From Lachnospiraceae bacterium (GTDB taxonomy: Bacteria > Bacillota_A > Clostridia > Lachnospirales > Lachnospiraceae), in contig JAFUOI010000010.1 in NCBI GenBank assembly GCA_017482005.1, positions 1 to 64,000 on the forward strand: 64,000 nucleotides of DNA. Reading direction: 5' to 3'. The translations under genes were made by a program, and so were the position numbers. The notes under the pieces were generated by a model. It made no database searches. It saw nothing but the letters and a program-made list of their open reading frames with translations, and was not told where the DNA came from. Shown piece after piece: positions 43,304 through 51,986 of this stretch. How positions within the stretch are numbered: the stretch's first letter is position 1; each line of letters begins with the position of its first letter.

Positions 43304-45541
43304 TCAGCTTCGGCTGATTTTATAATCTTTATGGAGAGTGATTTTTTGTACTAAACGAATATCACGACTTGAGCTTGCCAGCATAATATTATAATTTCCT
43401 TTCGGAGCAATGTAGCAGTGTTCGGTTTCGTCGTAATAACTGAAGGCTTCCGGTGTAAGAGAAAAATGGTAGGAAATATCCTCGCCGGCTTTGATCATTT
43501 TTTTGTCAAAACCGCGCAGTTCTTTTACGGGCCGTTTCAAACCGTCAGGTAAAGTTGTGTCACACGGTGCGATATAGAGCTGAACAGATTCCTTGGCATC
43601 TGTTTGGCTGGTATTGCTGACCTGACAACTGACTTCGAAAATCGGCACGAGATGATCCCTTTCTATTTTGCAGTTATCCGGCATGTTCATATCTTCCGTT
43701 ACATCGCGTACTTCCATGTTGTGATAGTTAAATTCGGCGTAGGAGAGTCCGTGACCGAATGCAAATTCCGGTTCGATATTCCGGCTGTCGAGATGTCGGT
43801 ATCCGACAAAAATACCCTCTTTATATTCGACTGTATCGATGCCCGGGAAAGTATCTGTTCCGTGAGCACCGCAATCAGATAACTGTTTCGGGAAGGAAGT
43901 CGGAAGCTTTCCGGAAGGAGAAACTTCACCGAAAACAGTGTGCGCAAAGGCAAGCCCGCCCTCCATTCCGTTGTAGTAGGAGTAGATGATAGTGTCGGCC
44001 ATGTCTTTCCATTCCGACATGGAAACGGGAGAGCCTCCGATCAGAGTTACAATCATATCCGGGCGGACTTTAAGAAGCTCGCGGATGACGTAATCCTGAT
44101 TGCAAGGGAGATGGTAATCTTTTCGGTCCTGATCTTCCACATCCTGATCATGTGTTAAGCCGCCGATAAATAGGACGGCATCTGCATCTTTGCATGCCTG
44201 TTTGGCTTTTTCCAGGTACTCTGCATTTACGCGGGCAAGATTCTCCTCTGAGATATAACGCTTCTGGCGTGGAAGATATGGGTTTTTACTTTCGTCCATC
44301 ATAAGATTTCCAAGTACATTCTGACTATTTTCTTTGCCCCATGCATTGCCAACAACAAAATTGTAATAGCCCGGTTCATAAATGACTTCACAGTTTCCGC
44401 CGAGATACATTTTCAGTCCGAGTAGAGGAGAAATTTCATATAAGGATTTAATTTCTGCACTACCGCCGCCGTGGGAATGTACCCGGTCCGCATTGTCGCC
44501 GATGACAAGAAGTTTTTTGATTTTGTCAGGGTTAAGCGGAAGGGTTTTTTTGTCATTTTTTAAAAGAACAATGGACTCCTCGGCTGCCAGACGAAGTTTT
44601 TCACGGGAAGAAGGAAGATTATACCCGCCGCGTTTGCGTTTGCCGTCAAGCATATGAAGTTCATTCATTGTATGAAGAATATGCATGATTTTTTTGTCTA
44701 TTTCAGCCTCGGAAACACGTCCTTCTTCAATCGCTTTTTTCAGAGGAGAGGCCATATAATAATCATCAAAATCAGGAGTACAGCCCATCTCGATGTCAAG
44801 GCTGCAGTTTGCGGCTTTTTCCGTGTCGTGTACACCGCCCCAATCAGAGACGACAATACCGTCGAAATTCCACTCGCTGCGAAGGATAGTGTCTAAAAGT
44901 TCGCGGCTGTGACATGCGTATTCACCCATATAGCGGTTATAGGAGGCCATCATACCGAGGGTATTCCCTTCCTGTACGGTTGCGCGGAAGGCAGGAAAGT
45001 AGATTTCCCAAAGAGCCCGCTCGCTTGGGGTGGAATTACCGCCATGGCGTTGGGTTTCCTGGTTGTTGACGGCAAAGTGTTTCACACAGGCAGAAACATC
45101 AGATTCCTGTATACCTTTAACATATGGAACTGCCATCTGCGTTGTCAGATAAGGGTCTTCGCTCATATATTCAAAATTGCGTCCGCACAAAGGAGAACGA
45201 TGGATATTAATGCCCGGTGCGAGGATCATATCCTTTCCTTTTCCTCTTGCTTCCAATCCCAGTACTTGTCCGGAAGTATAAGCACATTCACGGTTAAAAG
45301 TGGCAGCAATTGCACTGTTGCACGGGAGATAGGAAGAATAATCATCATTTCCGCCAATCAAAAGCCATTCATCCCACTCAAATTCCGGGCGCGTTCCCAT
45401 AGGTCCGTCGGAAAAACAGAAAGCAGGAATCTCTTTTTCTTTAACAGCGGCTGTTTTAAATAATGCGGCGCCGTGGATCATGCTGATTTTTTCGTCCAAA
45501 GTCAGTTTTTGGGCCAGTGAAAGTAATTCATTTTTGGTCAT
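43304..45541 (-). CDS. Glycoside hydrolase family 3 (beta-glucosidase-like)
   Basis: A 745-residue enzyme. The N-terminal GH3 barrel has KHFAVNNQETQRH and the nucleophile block VVSDWGGVHD (Asp near 232); the middle GH3_C domain has RLAAEESIVLLKND and VIGDNADRVHSHGGGSAE; a fibronectin III-like domain closes the protein. No signal peptide is seen, so it probably acts on imported oligosaccharides. ATG at 45541 follows GGAGG. It is divergent from an AraC regulator that probably controls it. Confidence 0.92.
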   Translation of the reverse strand: MTKNELLSLAQKLTLDEKISMIHGAALFKTAAVKEKEIPAFCFSDGPMGTRPEFEWDEWLLIGGNDDYSSYLPCNSAIAATFNRECAYTSGQVLGLEARGKGKDMILAPGINIHRSPLCGRNFEYMSEDPYLTTQMAVPYVKGIQESDVSACVKHFAVNNQETQRHGGNSTPSERALWEIYFPAFRATVQEGNTLGMMASYNRYMGEYACHSRELLDTILRSEWNFDGIVVSDWGGVHDTEKAANCSLDIEMGCTPDFDDYYMASPLKKAIEEGRVSEAEIDKKIMHILHTMNELHMLDGKRKRGGYNLPSSREKLRLAAEESIVLLKNDKKTLPLNPDKIKKLLVIGDNADRVHSHGGGSAEIKSLYEISPLLGLKMYLGGNCEVIYEPGYYNFVVGNAWGKENSQNVLGNLMMDESKNPYLPRQKRYISEENLARVNAEYLEKAKQACKDADAVLFIGGLTHDQDVEDQDRKDYHLPCNQDYVIRELLKVRPDMIVTLIGGSPVSMSEWKDMADTIIYSYYNGMEGGLAFAHTVFGEVSPSGKLPTSFPKQLSDCGAHGTDTFPGIDTVEYKEGIFVGYRHLDSRNIEPEFAFGHGLSYAEFNYHNMEVRDVTEDMNMPDNCKIERDHLVPIFEVSCQVSNTSQTDAKESVQLYIAPCDTTLPDGLKRPVKELRGFDKKMIKAGEDISYHFSLTPEAFSYYDETEHCYIAPKGNYNIMLASSSRDIRLVQKITLHKDYKISRS

Positions 45542-45657
45542 GTGTATACCTCCGTACATTGCTAATGTTATTACATATTAAAATAACAGAAATAAGAAAA
45601 AACTATATCAAATTTATGACATTTATATTATAATCTTGATAAAAGAAGGAGTGTGAC

Positions 45658-46416
45658 ATGAAAGAAACAGAAAATCCGGATATCGGGCTTTATATACAGC
45701 GGGAAGAAAATATTGCGCATGCGCCTTACGAGAAAGAACTGAGGTTTTACGAACAGGTAAAGAGTGGTCAGGTTGAATGGATTGAAGCATGGATGTCGGA
45801 TCATCCGATTGGTTCCGGAGAAGGGTTCGGCCGGTTGTCAGATAATCCGGTGAACAATCTCCGCTATCATGTAATTGTTTCGATCGCGATGATTACCCGG
45901 TTTTGTATTGAGGGGGGAATGGATCTTGAGACGGCGTACGGACTATCTGATATGTACATTCGTAAGGCGGATGTTATAAAAGAAGAAGGGGAGCTTGTCC
46001 GTATGCAAAAAAAGATGTGTGTGGATTTCACACAGCGTATGCGGAGATTAAAAAAAGAAACTATATATTCCAAACATATCGTGCAGTGCGTGGATTATAT
46101 TCATGCAAATATCAATGAACGTATCACGACAGAGCAGCTTGCAGTGCAATGTGGTTTGCATGTCAGTTATTTGTCCCGTCTGTTTAAAAAAGAGACGGGG
46201 ATTGGAATCGCAGAATATATCCGGAACAGGAAAATTGAAGCGGCACAGAATATGTTGAAATATTCTGAGTATTCCTTTTCCGAGATCGCACATTTTCTTG
46301 CATTTTCATCGCAGAGTCACTTTGTAAAGGTATTTCGGGAGTGTGTCGGAATCACGCCGCGGGAATACCGCAATAAATATTACAGAACAAATTGGGGAGA
46401 GAAGAAAAATGTCTGA
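45658..46416 (+). CDS. AraC-family transcriptional regulator
   Basis: A 252-residue regulator. The C-terminal 100 residues hold two AraC helix-turn-helix units: TTEQLAVQCGLHVSYLSRLF and FSEIAHFLAFSSQSHFVKVF, then GITPREYRNKYY. The N-terminal part has no cupin signature and is helical. The gene is divergent from the GH3 glycosidase with a 116-bp AT-rich intergenic region, so sugar-responsive control of that enzyme is likely. Its end overlaps the HD-domain gene by eight bases. Confidence 0.9.
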   Translation: MKETENPDIGLYIQREENIAHAPYEKELRFYEQVKSGQVEWIEAWMSDHPIGSGEGFGRLSDNPVNNLRYHVIVSIAMITRFCIEGGMDLETAYGLSDMYIRKADVIKEEGELVRMQKKMCVDFTQRMRRLKKETIYSKHIVQCVDYIHANINERITTEQLAVQCGLHVSYLSRLFKKETGIGIAEYIRNRKIEAAQNMLKYSEYSFSEIAHFLAFSSQSHFVKVFRECVGITPREYRNKYYRTNWGEKKNV

Positions 46417-46936
46417 TTATATTACAACATCAAGTAAGATACATTTTACACCGTTAAAACCGAAAAAGGAGCAGATTGTAATCGAAGATATTGCACATTC
46501 ACTGTCTCTTATGACAAGGGCAAACGGTCATTTTCCGGAGTTTTATTCCGTGGCACAGCATTGCATTCACTGTTATGAGGAGGCGGTTGCGCGCGGTTAC
46601 AGCAGACGGCTTACACTTGCCTGCCTGTTGCATGATGCGAGTGAAGCATATCTTGCGGATATTACCCGCCCGGTCAAGAAAAATCTGCCCAAATACCTTG
46701 TCATTGAAAAGATTTTACAGGATGCAATTTATGAAAGGTTTCTCGGAAGTAAGCTGACAGAAGAGGAGCAGGAAATAGTATCTTCGGTAGATGATGCACT
46801 TTTATATTATGAATTTGAACACTATATGGGTGAGCGTCTGATGGACAGTGAGCCTGAGATAAAAAGTAATCCGGTGTTTTCATTTGAGCCTTTTGCTGAA
46901 GTGGAAAAGAAATACATAGAATTTTCACAAATTTAA
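46409..46936 (+). CDS. HD-domain hydrolase (YfbR-like)
   Basis: A 175-residue HD-superfamily protein. The motifs are SVAQHCIHC (first His), LLHDASEAYLADIT (His-Asp pair) and SSVDDALLYYEFEH (last Asp), matching the YfbR/5'-nucleotidase-like subgroup. ATG at 46409 lies after GGGGAGAG and overlaps the AraC gene. Relatives dephosphorylate nucleotides; here the substrate is not known. Confidence 0.82.
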   Translation: MSDYITTSSKIHFTPLKPKKEQIVIEDIAHSLSLMTRANGHFPEFYSVAQHCIHCYEEAVARGYSRRLTLACLLHDASEAYLADITRPVKKNLPKYLVIEKILQDAIYERFLGSKLTEEEQEIVSSVDDALLYYEFEHYMGERLMDSEPEIKSNPVFSFEPFAEVEKKYIEFSQI

Positions 46937-47006
46937 CAAAATTCTATAACATTTTTTCATTATTCTTTTGTGCAGAAAGAAAACACATTGGAAAGGAACG
47001 AGATAT

Positions 47007-48506
47007 ATGTTTGAAGATATGAATGAAAATGTATATGGTGCCGAGACACCGGAAGAAGTAATAAAGCCTGAGGGAGTGATAAATCCGACAGAGGTACCGA
47101 ATGAGCCTCAGTATTCCGCTGTTCCTCAGGAACCGGCGGTGAAACAGAAGAAAGAAAAAAAAGAGCGCAAGCTATTGAAAAGTGCATTGGGAGGACTTGT
47201 GTTCGGGCTCTGTGCGGGTGTAGTATTTCTCGGCATTGCTTTTATCGGTCAGAAAACCTTCTTGAAGGATAAGAATGACAGGGAAGTGGTAATTGAAACA
47301 ACACAGACGGTGGATGATGGCGATATTGTCGTTTCGGATAAGCAGGAGGAGACGGGTGCCAATACAATTTCGCAGATTGCGCAAAATTGTATGCCTTCGG
47401 TAGTTGCGATCACGACAAAAAATATAGATGAGATAAGAAGTTTTTGGGGAACACAGCAGTATGAAAGTGAAGGAGCCGGAAGTGGTATTATTGTAGGGAA
47501 AAATGATACAGAGCTTTTGGTTGCAACAAACAATCATGTAGTAAGCGGTGCATCGGAAGTGTCCGTATGCTTCAATGACAGCGAGGATGCAGTTGTGACA
47601 GCGGTTGTAAAGGGCAGTGATGCTGCCAATGATTTGGCGGTAGTTGCCATTCCGATGGATAAGATCAGTGATGAGGTACTTTCTTCTATAAAAGTAGCGA
47701 CAATCGGAGATTCTTCTTCTCTTAAGGTCGGAGATCAGGTCGTTGCCATCGGTAATGCACTGGGATACGGACAGAGCGTGACAACAGGCATTATTTCTGC
47801 TCTTGACCGAGAGGTGGAGATTGAGGATCTTGATGCAAAGCTGATACAGACAGATGCAGCAATCAATCCCGGAAACAGCGGCGGTGCACTTTTAAATATG
47901 AAAGGCGAGCTGATTGGTATTAATTCTGCCAAGTTTGCATCTGAACTTGTAGAAGGTATAGGATATGCGATTCCTGTTGCAACGGCACAACCGATTCTGG
48001 ATAATCTGATGAACCGTGCAACGAGGGAACTTGCAGGAGATAAGGCGGGCTACCTTGGAGTATCTGTACAGGATGTGTCCGAGGAAGCGTCAGAATACTA
48101 TGGTATTCCGAAAGGTGCTTATGTAGAATCTACGGAAGAAGGCGGCGGTGCTGCCAAGGCGGGTATCCAGCAGGGTGATATTATCACTAAATTTGATGGT
48201 ATTACAATCACAAGCGCATCTGATTTGGGTGGAATGATTGCTTATTATAAAATAGGTGAACAGATTGAAGTGACTTATATGCGGTCCGACAACGGGGTTT
48301 ACAAAGAAACTACAGTGACGGTGACGCTGGCAGACAGTGAGCAGGCAAAAGAAAGTAAACAGAGTGCAAGCAAGCCGCAGCAGGAAAACAATCAGGAGCA
48401 GCCGGAAATACAGATTCCGGAAGAAGAGTATCCGGAAGATGGTTTTTCCGGTGAATATGATATGGATGAAATGGAAAAATTTTTCCGTTATTTCTTTGAA
48501 AATTAA
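47007..48506 (+). CDS. HtrA/DegP-type membrane serine protease with PDZ domain
   Basis: A 499-residue protein with an acidic cytoplasmic N-terminus of about 55 residues, one membrane segment (LGGLVFGLCAGVVFLGIAFI), and an external trypsin-like domain with His (VATNNHVVS, near 176), Asp (ANDLAVVAI, near 210) and Ser (NPGNSGGALL, near 291). A PDZ domain (GYLGVSVQDVSEEAS, GGAAKAGIQQGDII) follows, then a Gln/Glu-rich tail ending EKFFRYFFEN. It degrades or refolds damaged exported proteins. ATG at 47007 follows GGAAAGGA. Confidence 0.93.
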   Translation: MFEDMNENVYGAETPEEVIKPEGVINPTEVPNEPQYSAVPQEPAVKQKKEKKERKLLKSALGGLVFGLCAGVVFLGIAFIGQKTFLKDKNDREVVIETTQTVDDGDIVVSDKQEETGANTISQIAQNCMPSVVAITTKNIDEIRSFWGTQQYESEGAGSGIIVGKNDTELLVATNNHVVSGASEVSVCFNDSEDAVVTAVVKGSDAANDLAVVAIPMDKISDEVLSSIKVATIGDSSSLKVGDQVVAIGNALGYGQSVTTGIISALDREVEIEDLDAKLIQTDAAINPGNSGGALLNMKGELIGINSAKFASELVEGIGYAIPVATAQPILDNLMNRATRELAGDKAGYLGVSVQDVSEEASEYYGIPKGAYVESTEEGGGAAKAGIQQGDIITKFDGITITSASDLGGMIAYYKIGEQIEVTYMRSDNGVYKETTVTVTLADSEQAKESKQSASKPQQENNQEQPEIQIPEEEYPEDGFSGEYDMDEMEKFFRYFFEN

Positions 48507-48512
48507 TTACCG

Positions 48513-48574
48513 GAGCGTGTTACAAAACCGGTGTGAGAGGTGTCTTGCACTGATTTTGTAACAGGCTCTTTTCT
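48513..48574 (+). terminator. Terminator of htrA
   Basis: GAGCGTGTTACAAAA (48513-48527) pairs with TTTTGTAACAGGCTC (48554-48568); T-rich sequence follows. Confidence 0.85.
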
Positions 48575-48636
48575 TTTTTGTGCATATATTTTATAATAAA
48601 ACGGTGTGCACAAAAGGAATTTTGGGAGGATGCAAA

Positions 48637-50631
48637 GTGAAAGCCCTTTTCAAATTTGACAGAGATGTATTTAAAATTTATATAGAAAAAACAGCACTGT
48701 ACTATTTGTTTTCCGTTATGCTGATATTGCTTGTTGAGATGCTTGCAAGACATTCGCCGGTGAAAGGATGGCAGTTTGTGTGGGATCATCCGTTTTTGAT
48801 TTTGTACAGTGCACTGATTTTGACGACGGTTTATTCGGTTTCATTTTTGTTTGCAAGACGCAGATTTGTCTGGTTGTTGATTACGGTAGTATTTTTAACG
48901 CTTGGTGTATCTAATTGTATTTTGTTGTTTTACCGTATCACACCTTTGGCAGCTACGGATATTTCGTTGATTACTTCGGTGTTCGGTATTATGCATGTAT
49001 ATTTGGATTTGTGGCAGATAATCCTGCTGCTGGCTTTTTTGGTTGCAGCTGTTGCAGCCATCGTAGTTTATGGTTTCCGGATGAAGCAGCAGGAGCGGAA
49101 TTTTCCGGGAGCAGTGCTTCTCATTGCGGCACTTTTTTCACTGACAGGATTGTTAATGGATGTCGGAGATGAAACAGGGGCATTGCAGACAGAATTTGCA
49201 AATCTTCCGGATGCTTATGAGGACAACGGATATGTTTATTGTTTTACGAGAAGTCTCATTGACCGGGGAATTGAAGAACCGGAAGAATACAGTGAGGAGA
49301 CGGTAGAGGATATTTTTGCAGAGATCAAAGGGCAGGGAGATAAAGAAGTTGAGGATAGACCTAACATTATCTTTTTGCAGATTGAGTCATTTTTTGATTT
49401 GTCCCGCGTGACAGGTGTAGAGTATTCCGAGGAGCCGATGCCTGTGTATTCAACACTTTTAAAAAGTTGTCCCAGCGGAAGACTTACTGTGCCCAGCGTG
49501 GGAGCCGGAACAGCCAATACGGAGTTTGAAGTATTGACGGGGATGAGTCTTGATTATTTTGGTGCAGGAGAGTATCCGTATAAGACGGTTTTGCAGGAAG
49601 AAACATGCGAGTCGGTAGCTTATAATCTAAAAAAACTCGGTTACCGCACGACAGCAATTCATAACAATACAGGCACATTTTATGACAGAAATCTTGTATA
49701 TGCAAATCTTGGATTTGATTGTTTTGACTGTGAGGAGTATATGCAGGGACTTACATACAATCCGCTTGGGTGGGCAAAGGATAGTATACTGACACAGCAG
49801 ATTGTAAATGCGCTTAAAGCTTCTAAGCAGCAGGATTTTATTTATACGATTTCGGTGCAGCCTCATGGAAAGTATCCGACAGAAAAGATTGAAAATCCGC
49901 ATCTTACCACAAGCGGTTTTGCGCCGGAAGATGAAGGAAGAGCTAACGGATTTGAGTATTACGTCAATGAGGTACATGATACGGATGCGTTTCTCGGGCT
50001 TTTGATTTCCACGCTTAATGCCTATGATGAACCGACCGTGGTTGTCATGTTTGGTGATCATCTGCCGAATATCGATATGACAGAGGATGAGATATCCGGA
50101 GGATCGTTGTTTGAGACGGAGTATCTGATTTGGTCTAATTTGGCACAGAAAGAAATAAAAACCTTGAAAAATACGCGGAAGGATCTGTATGCGTATCAGC
50201 TTTATTCTTATGTGTTCGGTCGATTGGGAATGAACCAGGGAGTATTGACCAAGTTTCATCAGAAATATTCCATGGAGCAGGCGCACGAAGAGGAATTGGA
50301 AACGCTGATGTACGATATGCTTTACGGTGATCGTGAGGTGTATGGAGGTATCAATCCATATGAGCCGGTTGAGATGCAGATGGGAATTGCGCCGATTCGG
50401 ATTGAGAAGGTGGATGTCATCGGCGGAAGCATTTATGTGCACGGAGAGAACTTTACGGAGTATAGTAAAGTGATGCTCAATGACAAAAGGCAGGAAACGA
50501 TATATCTTAATCAAAATACATTGATGGTTGCGGATGTTTTACCGGAGGATTTGGATCGGATTTACGTAGCTCAGATGGCGGGCAGAAGCGAGCAACTCAG
50601 CCGGACCGAAGAAATCGTATATACAGAATAA
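48637..50631 (+). CDS. LtaS-like sulfatase-fold phosphoglycerol transferase
   Basis: A 664-residue protein starting at GTG seven bases after GGGAGG. Five membrane segments (about residues 20-185) precede an external sulfatase-fold domain: NIIFLQIESFFDL with the metal Glu, VGAGTANTEFEVLTG with the nucleophile Thr near 291, and VVMFGDHLPN with Asp-His. These enzymes polymerise glycerol phosphate from phosphatidylglycerol onto a glycolipid. Residues about 580-664 (IEKVDVIGGSIYVHGENFTE) resemble an IPT/TIG-like beta domain not found in classical LtaS. It is transcribed on its own. Confidence 0.88.
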   Translation: MKALFKFDRDVFKIYIEKTALYYLFSVMLILLVEMLARHSPVKGWQFVWDHPFLILYSALILTTVYSVSFLFARRRFVWLLITVVFLTLGVSNCILLFYRITPLAATDISLITSVFGIMHVYLDLWQIILLLAFLVAAVAAIVVYGFRMKQQERNFPGAVLLIAALFSLTGLLMDVGDETGALQTEFANLPDAYEDNGYVYCFTRSLIDRGIEEPEEYSEETVEDIFAEIKGQGDKEVEDRPNIIFLQIESFFDLSRVTGVEYSEEPMPVYSTLLKSCPSGRLTVPSVGAGTANTEFEVLTGMSLDYFGAGEYPYKTVLQEETCESVAYNLKKLGYRTTAIHNNTGTFYDRNLVYANLGFDCFDCEEYMQGLTYNPLGWAKDSILTQQIVNALKASKQQDFIYTISVQPHGKYPTEKIENPHLTTSGFAPEDEGRANGFEYYVNEVHDTDAFLGLLISTLNAYDEPTVVVMFGDHLPNIDMTEDEISGGSLFETEYLIWSNLAQKEIKTLKNTRKDLYAYQLYSYVFGRLGMNQGVLTKFHQKYSMEQAHEEELETLMYDMLYGDREVYGGINPYEPVEMQMGIAPIRIEKVDVIGGSIYVHGENFTEYSKVMLNDKRQETIYLNQNTLMVADVLPEDLDRIYVAQMAGRSEQLSRTEEIVYTE

Positions 50632-50674
50632 TACAAAGAACAATAGAAAGAATAGAAAAGAGAGGTAATAAGCG

Positions 50675-51919
50675 ATGCAATTAACAGGAAAAGAGGGCTT
50701 TAAATTTGTAGAAGGCGGTGTCTGTGCAGCCAAAGGATTTGAGGCAAACGGACTGAATTGCGGATTGAATCCAAATAAAGAAAAGAATGATTTGGGAATG
50801 GTTTTTAGCAGTATGCCGTGTAATACAGGAGCAGTGTACACACAGAATAAAGTAAAAGGTGCACCGATTCTTGTAACGAAAAAAAATCTTGAAAAGAGTG
50901 GGGGCATTTCCAGGGCAATCATTGTCAATTCTAAAAATGCCAATACCTGTAATGCGGATGGGGAGCAGAAGGCGGAACGGATGTGTGAACTTGCGGCAGA
51001 TGCTCTCGGTATTGCAAGGGAAGAAGTTATTGTGGCTTCTACCGGTGTAATCGGACAGATTCTTCCGATAGAGCCAATTGAGACCCATATAGAGCAGCTG
51101 GCAGCAGGACTTATGGTAGACGGGAATGAAAAAGCGGCTACAGCAATTATGACGACAGATACGGTTAAAAAAGAAGTGGCAGTGGAATTTGAACTGGGAG
51201 GAGTGACATGTCGTCTCGGAGGAATGGCAAAGGGAAGCGGAATGATTCATCCGAATATGGCAACAACACTCAACTTTGTAACGACGGACGTGGCAATTTC
51301 TTCAGAGCTTGTGCAGAAAGCACTGAGTGAAATTGTGAAAATTACATACAATTGTCTGAGTGTGGACGGTGATACTTCCACAAATGATACTCTGACAGTA
51401 ATGGCAAACGGTCTCGCGGGAAATACATGCATTACAGAAGAAAATGCAGACTATACAGTATTTAAAGATGCGCTTTATATTGTACTTATGAATATGACTA
51501 AGATGCTGGCAGCAGACGGAGAGGGAGCGACTAAACTTCTTGAGTGCAGCGTCAGTGAGGCAAAGGATTTAGATACAGCCATCACGGTTGCAAAGAGCGT
51601 TATATGCTCTCCGCTTTTTAAGTGTGCAATGTTTGGTGAAGATGCAAACTGGGGTCGCGTTCTGTGTGCAATCGGATATGCAGATGCAGAGTTTGATATC
51701 AATAAAGTGGATGTAGATCTGGCTTCGGAGAACGGAACGCTTCCTGTATGCAGAAATGGTGCAGGGGTGGAATTTTCAGAAGAGTTTGCAAAGGAAGTAC
51801 TGGCAGCAGATGAGATTTACATCAAAGTATCTCTCCATGACGGTGAGGCAAAGGCAAAAGCATGGGGATGTGATCTTACTTATGATTATGTCAAAATTAA
51901 TGGGGACTATCGTTCATAA
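50675..51919 (+). CDS. argJ: Bifunctional glutamate N-acetyltransferase ArgJ
   Basis: A 414-residue enzyme of arginine synthesis that transfers acetyl between ornithine and glutamate. KGSGMIHPNMATTLNF holds the self-cleavage site before Thr197 (usual motif MATM-L). SKNANTCNADGEQKAE and the closing CDLTYDYVKINGDYRS are family blocks; FGEDANWGRVLCAIGYA is also conserved. No other arg gene is adjacent, so it is isolated from the pathway operon. Confidence 0.94.
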   Translation: MQLTGKEGFKFVEGGVCAAKGFEANGLNCGLNPNKEKNDLGMVFSSMPCNTGAVYTQNKVKGAPILVTKKNLEKSGGISRAIIVNSKNANTCNADGEQKAERMCELAADALGIAREEVIVASTGVIGQILPIEPIETHIEQLAAGLMVDGNEKAATAIMTTDTVKKEVAVEFELGGVTCRLGGMAKGSGMIHPNMATTLNFVTTDVAISSELVQKALSEIVKITYNCLSVDGDTSTNDTLTVMANGLAGNTCITEENADYTVFKDALYIVLMNMTKMLAADGEGATKLLECSVSEAKDLDTAITVAKSVICSPLFKCAMFGEDANWGRVLCAIGYADAEFDINKVDVDLASENGTLPVCRNGAGVEFSEEFAKEVLAADEIYIKVSLHDGEAKAKAWGCDLTYDYVKINGDYRS

Positions 51920-51986
51920 CTTTTGATGGACGGGGCTCTGGATTCGTATGTTATTATAGCTGTAAATTGGGAAAGGATCTGTAACT

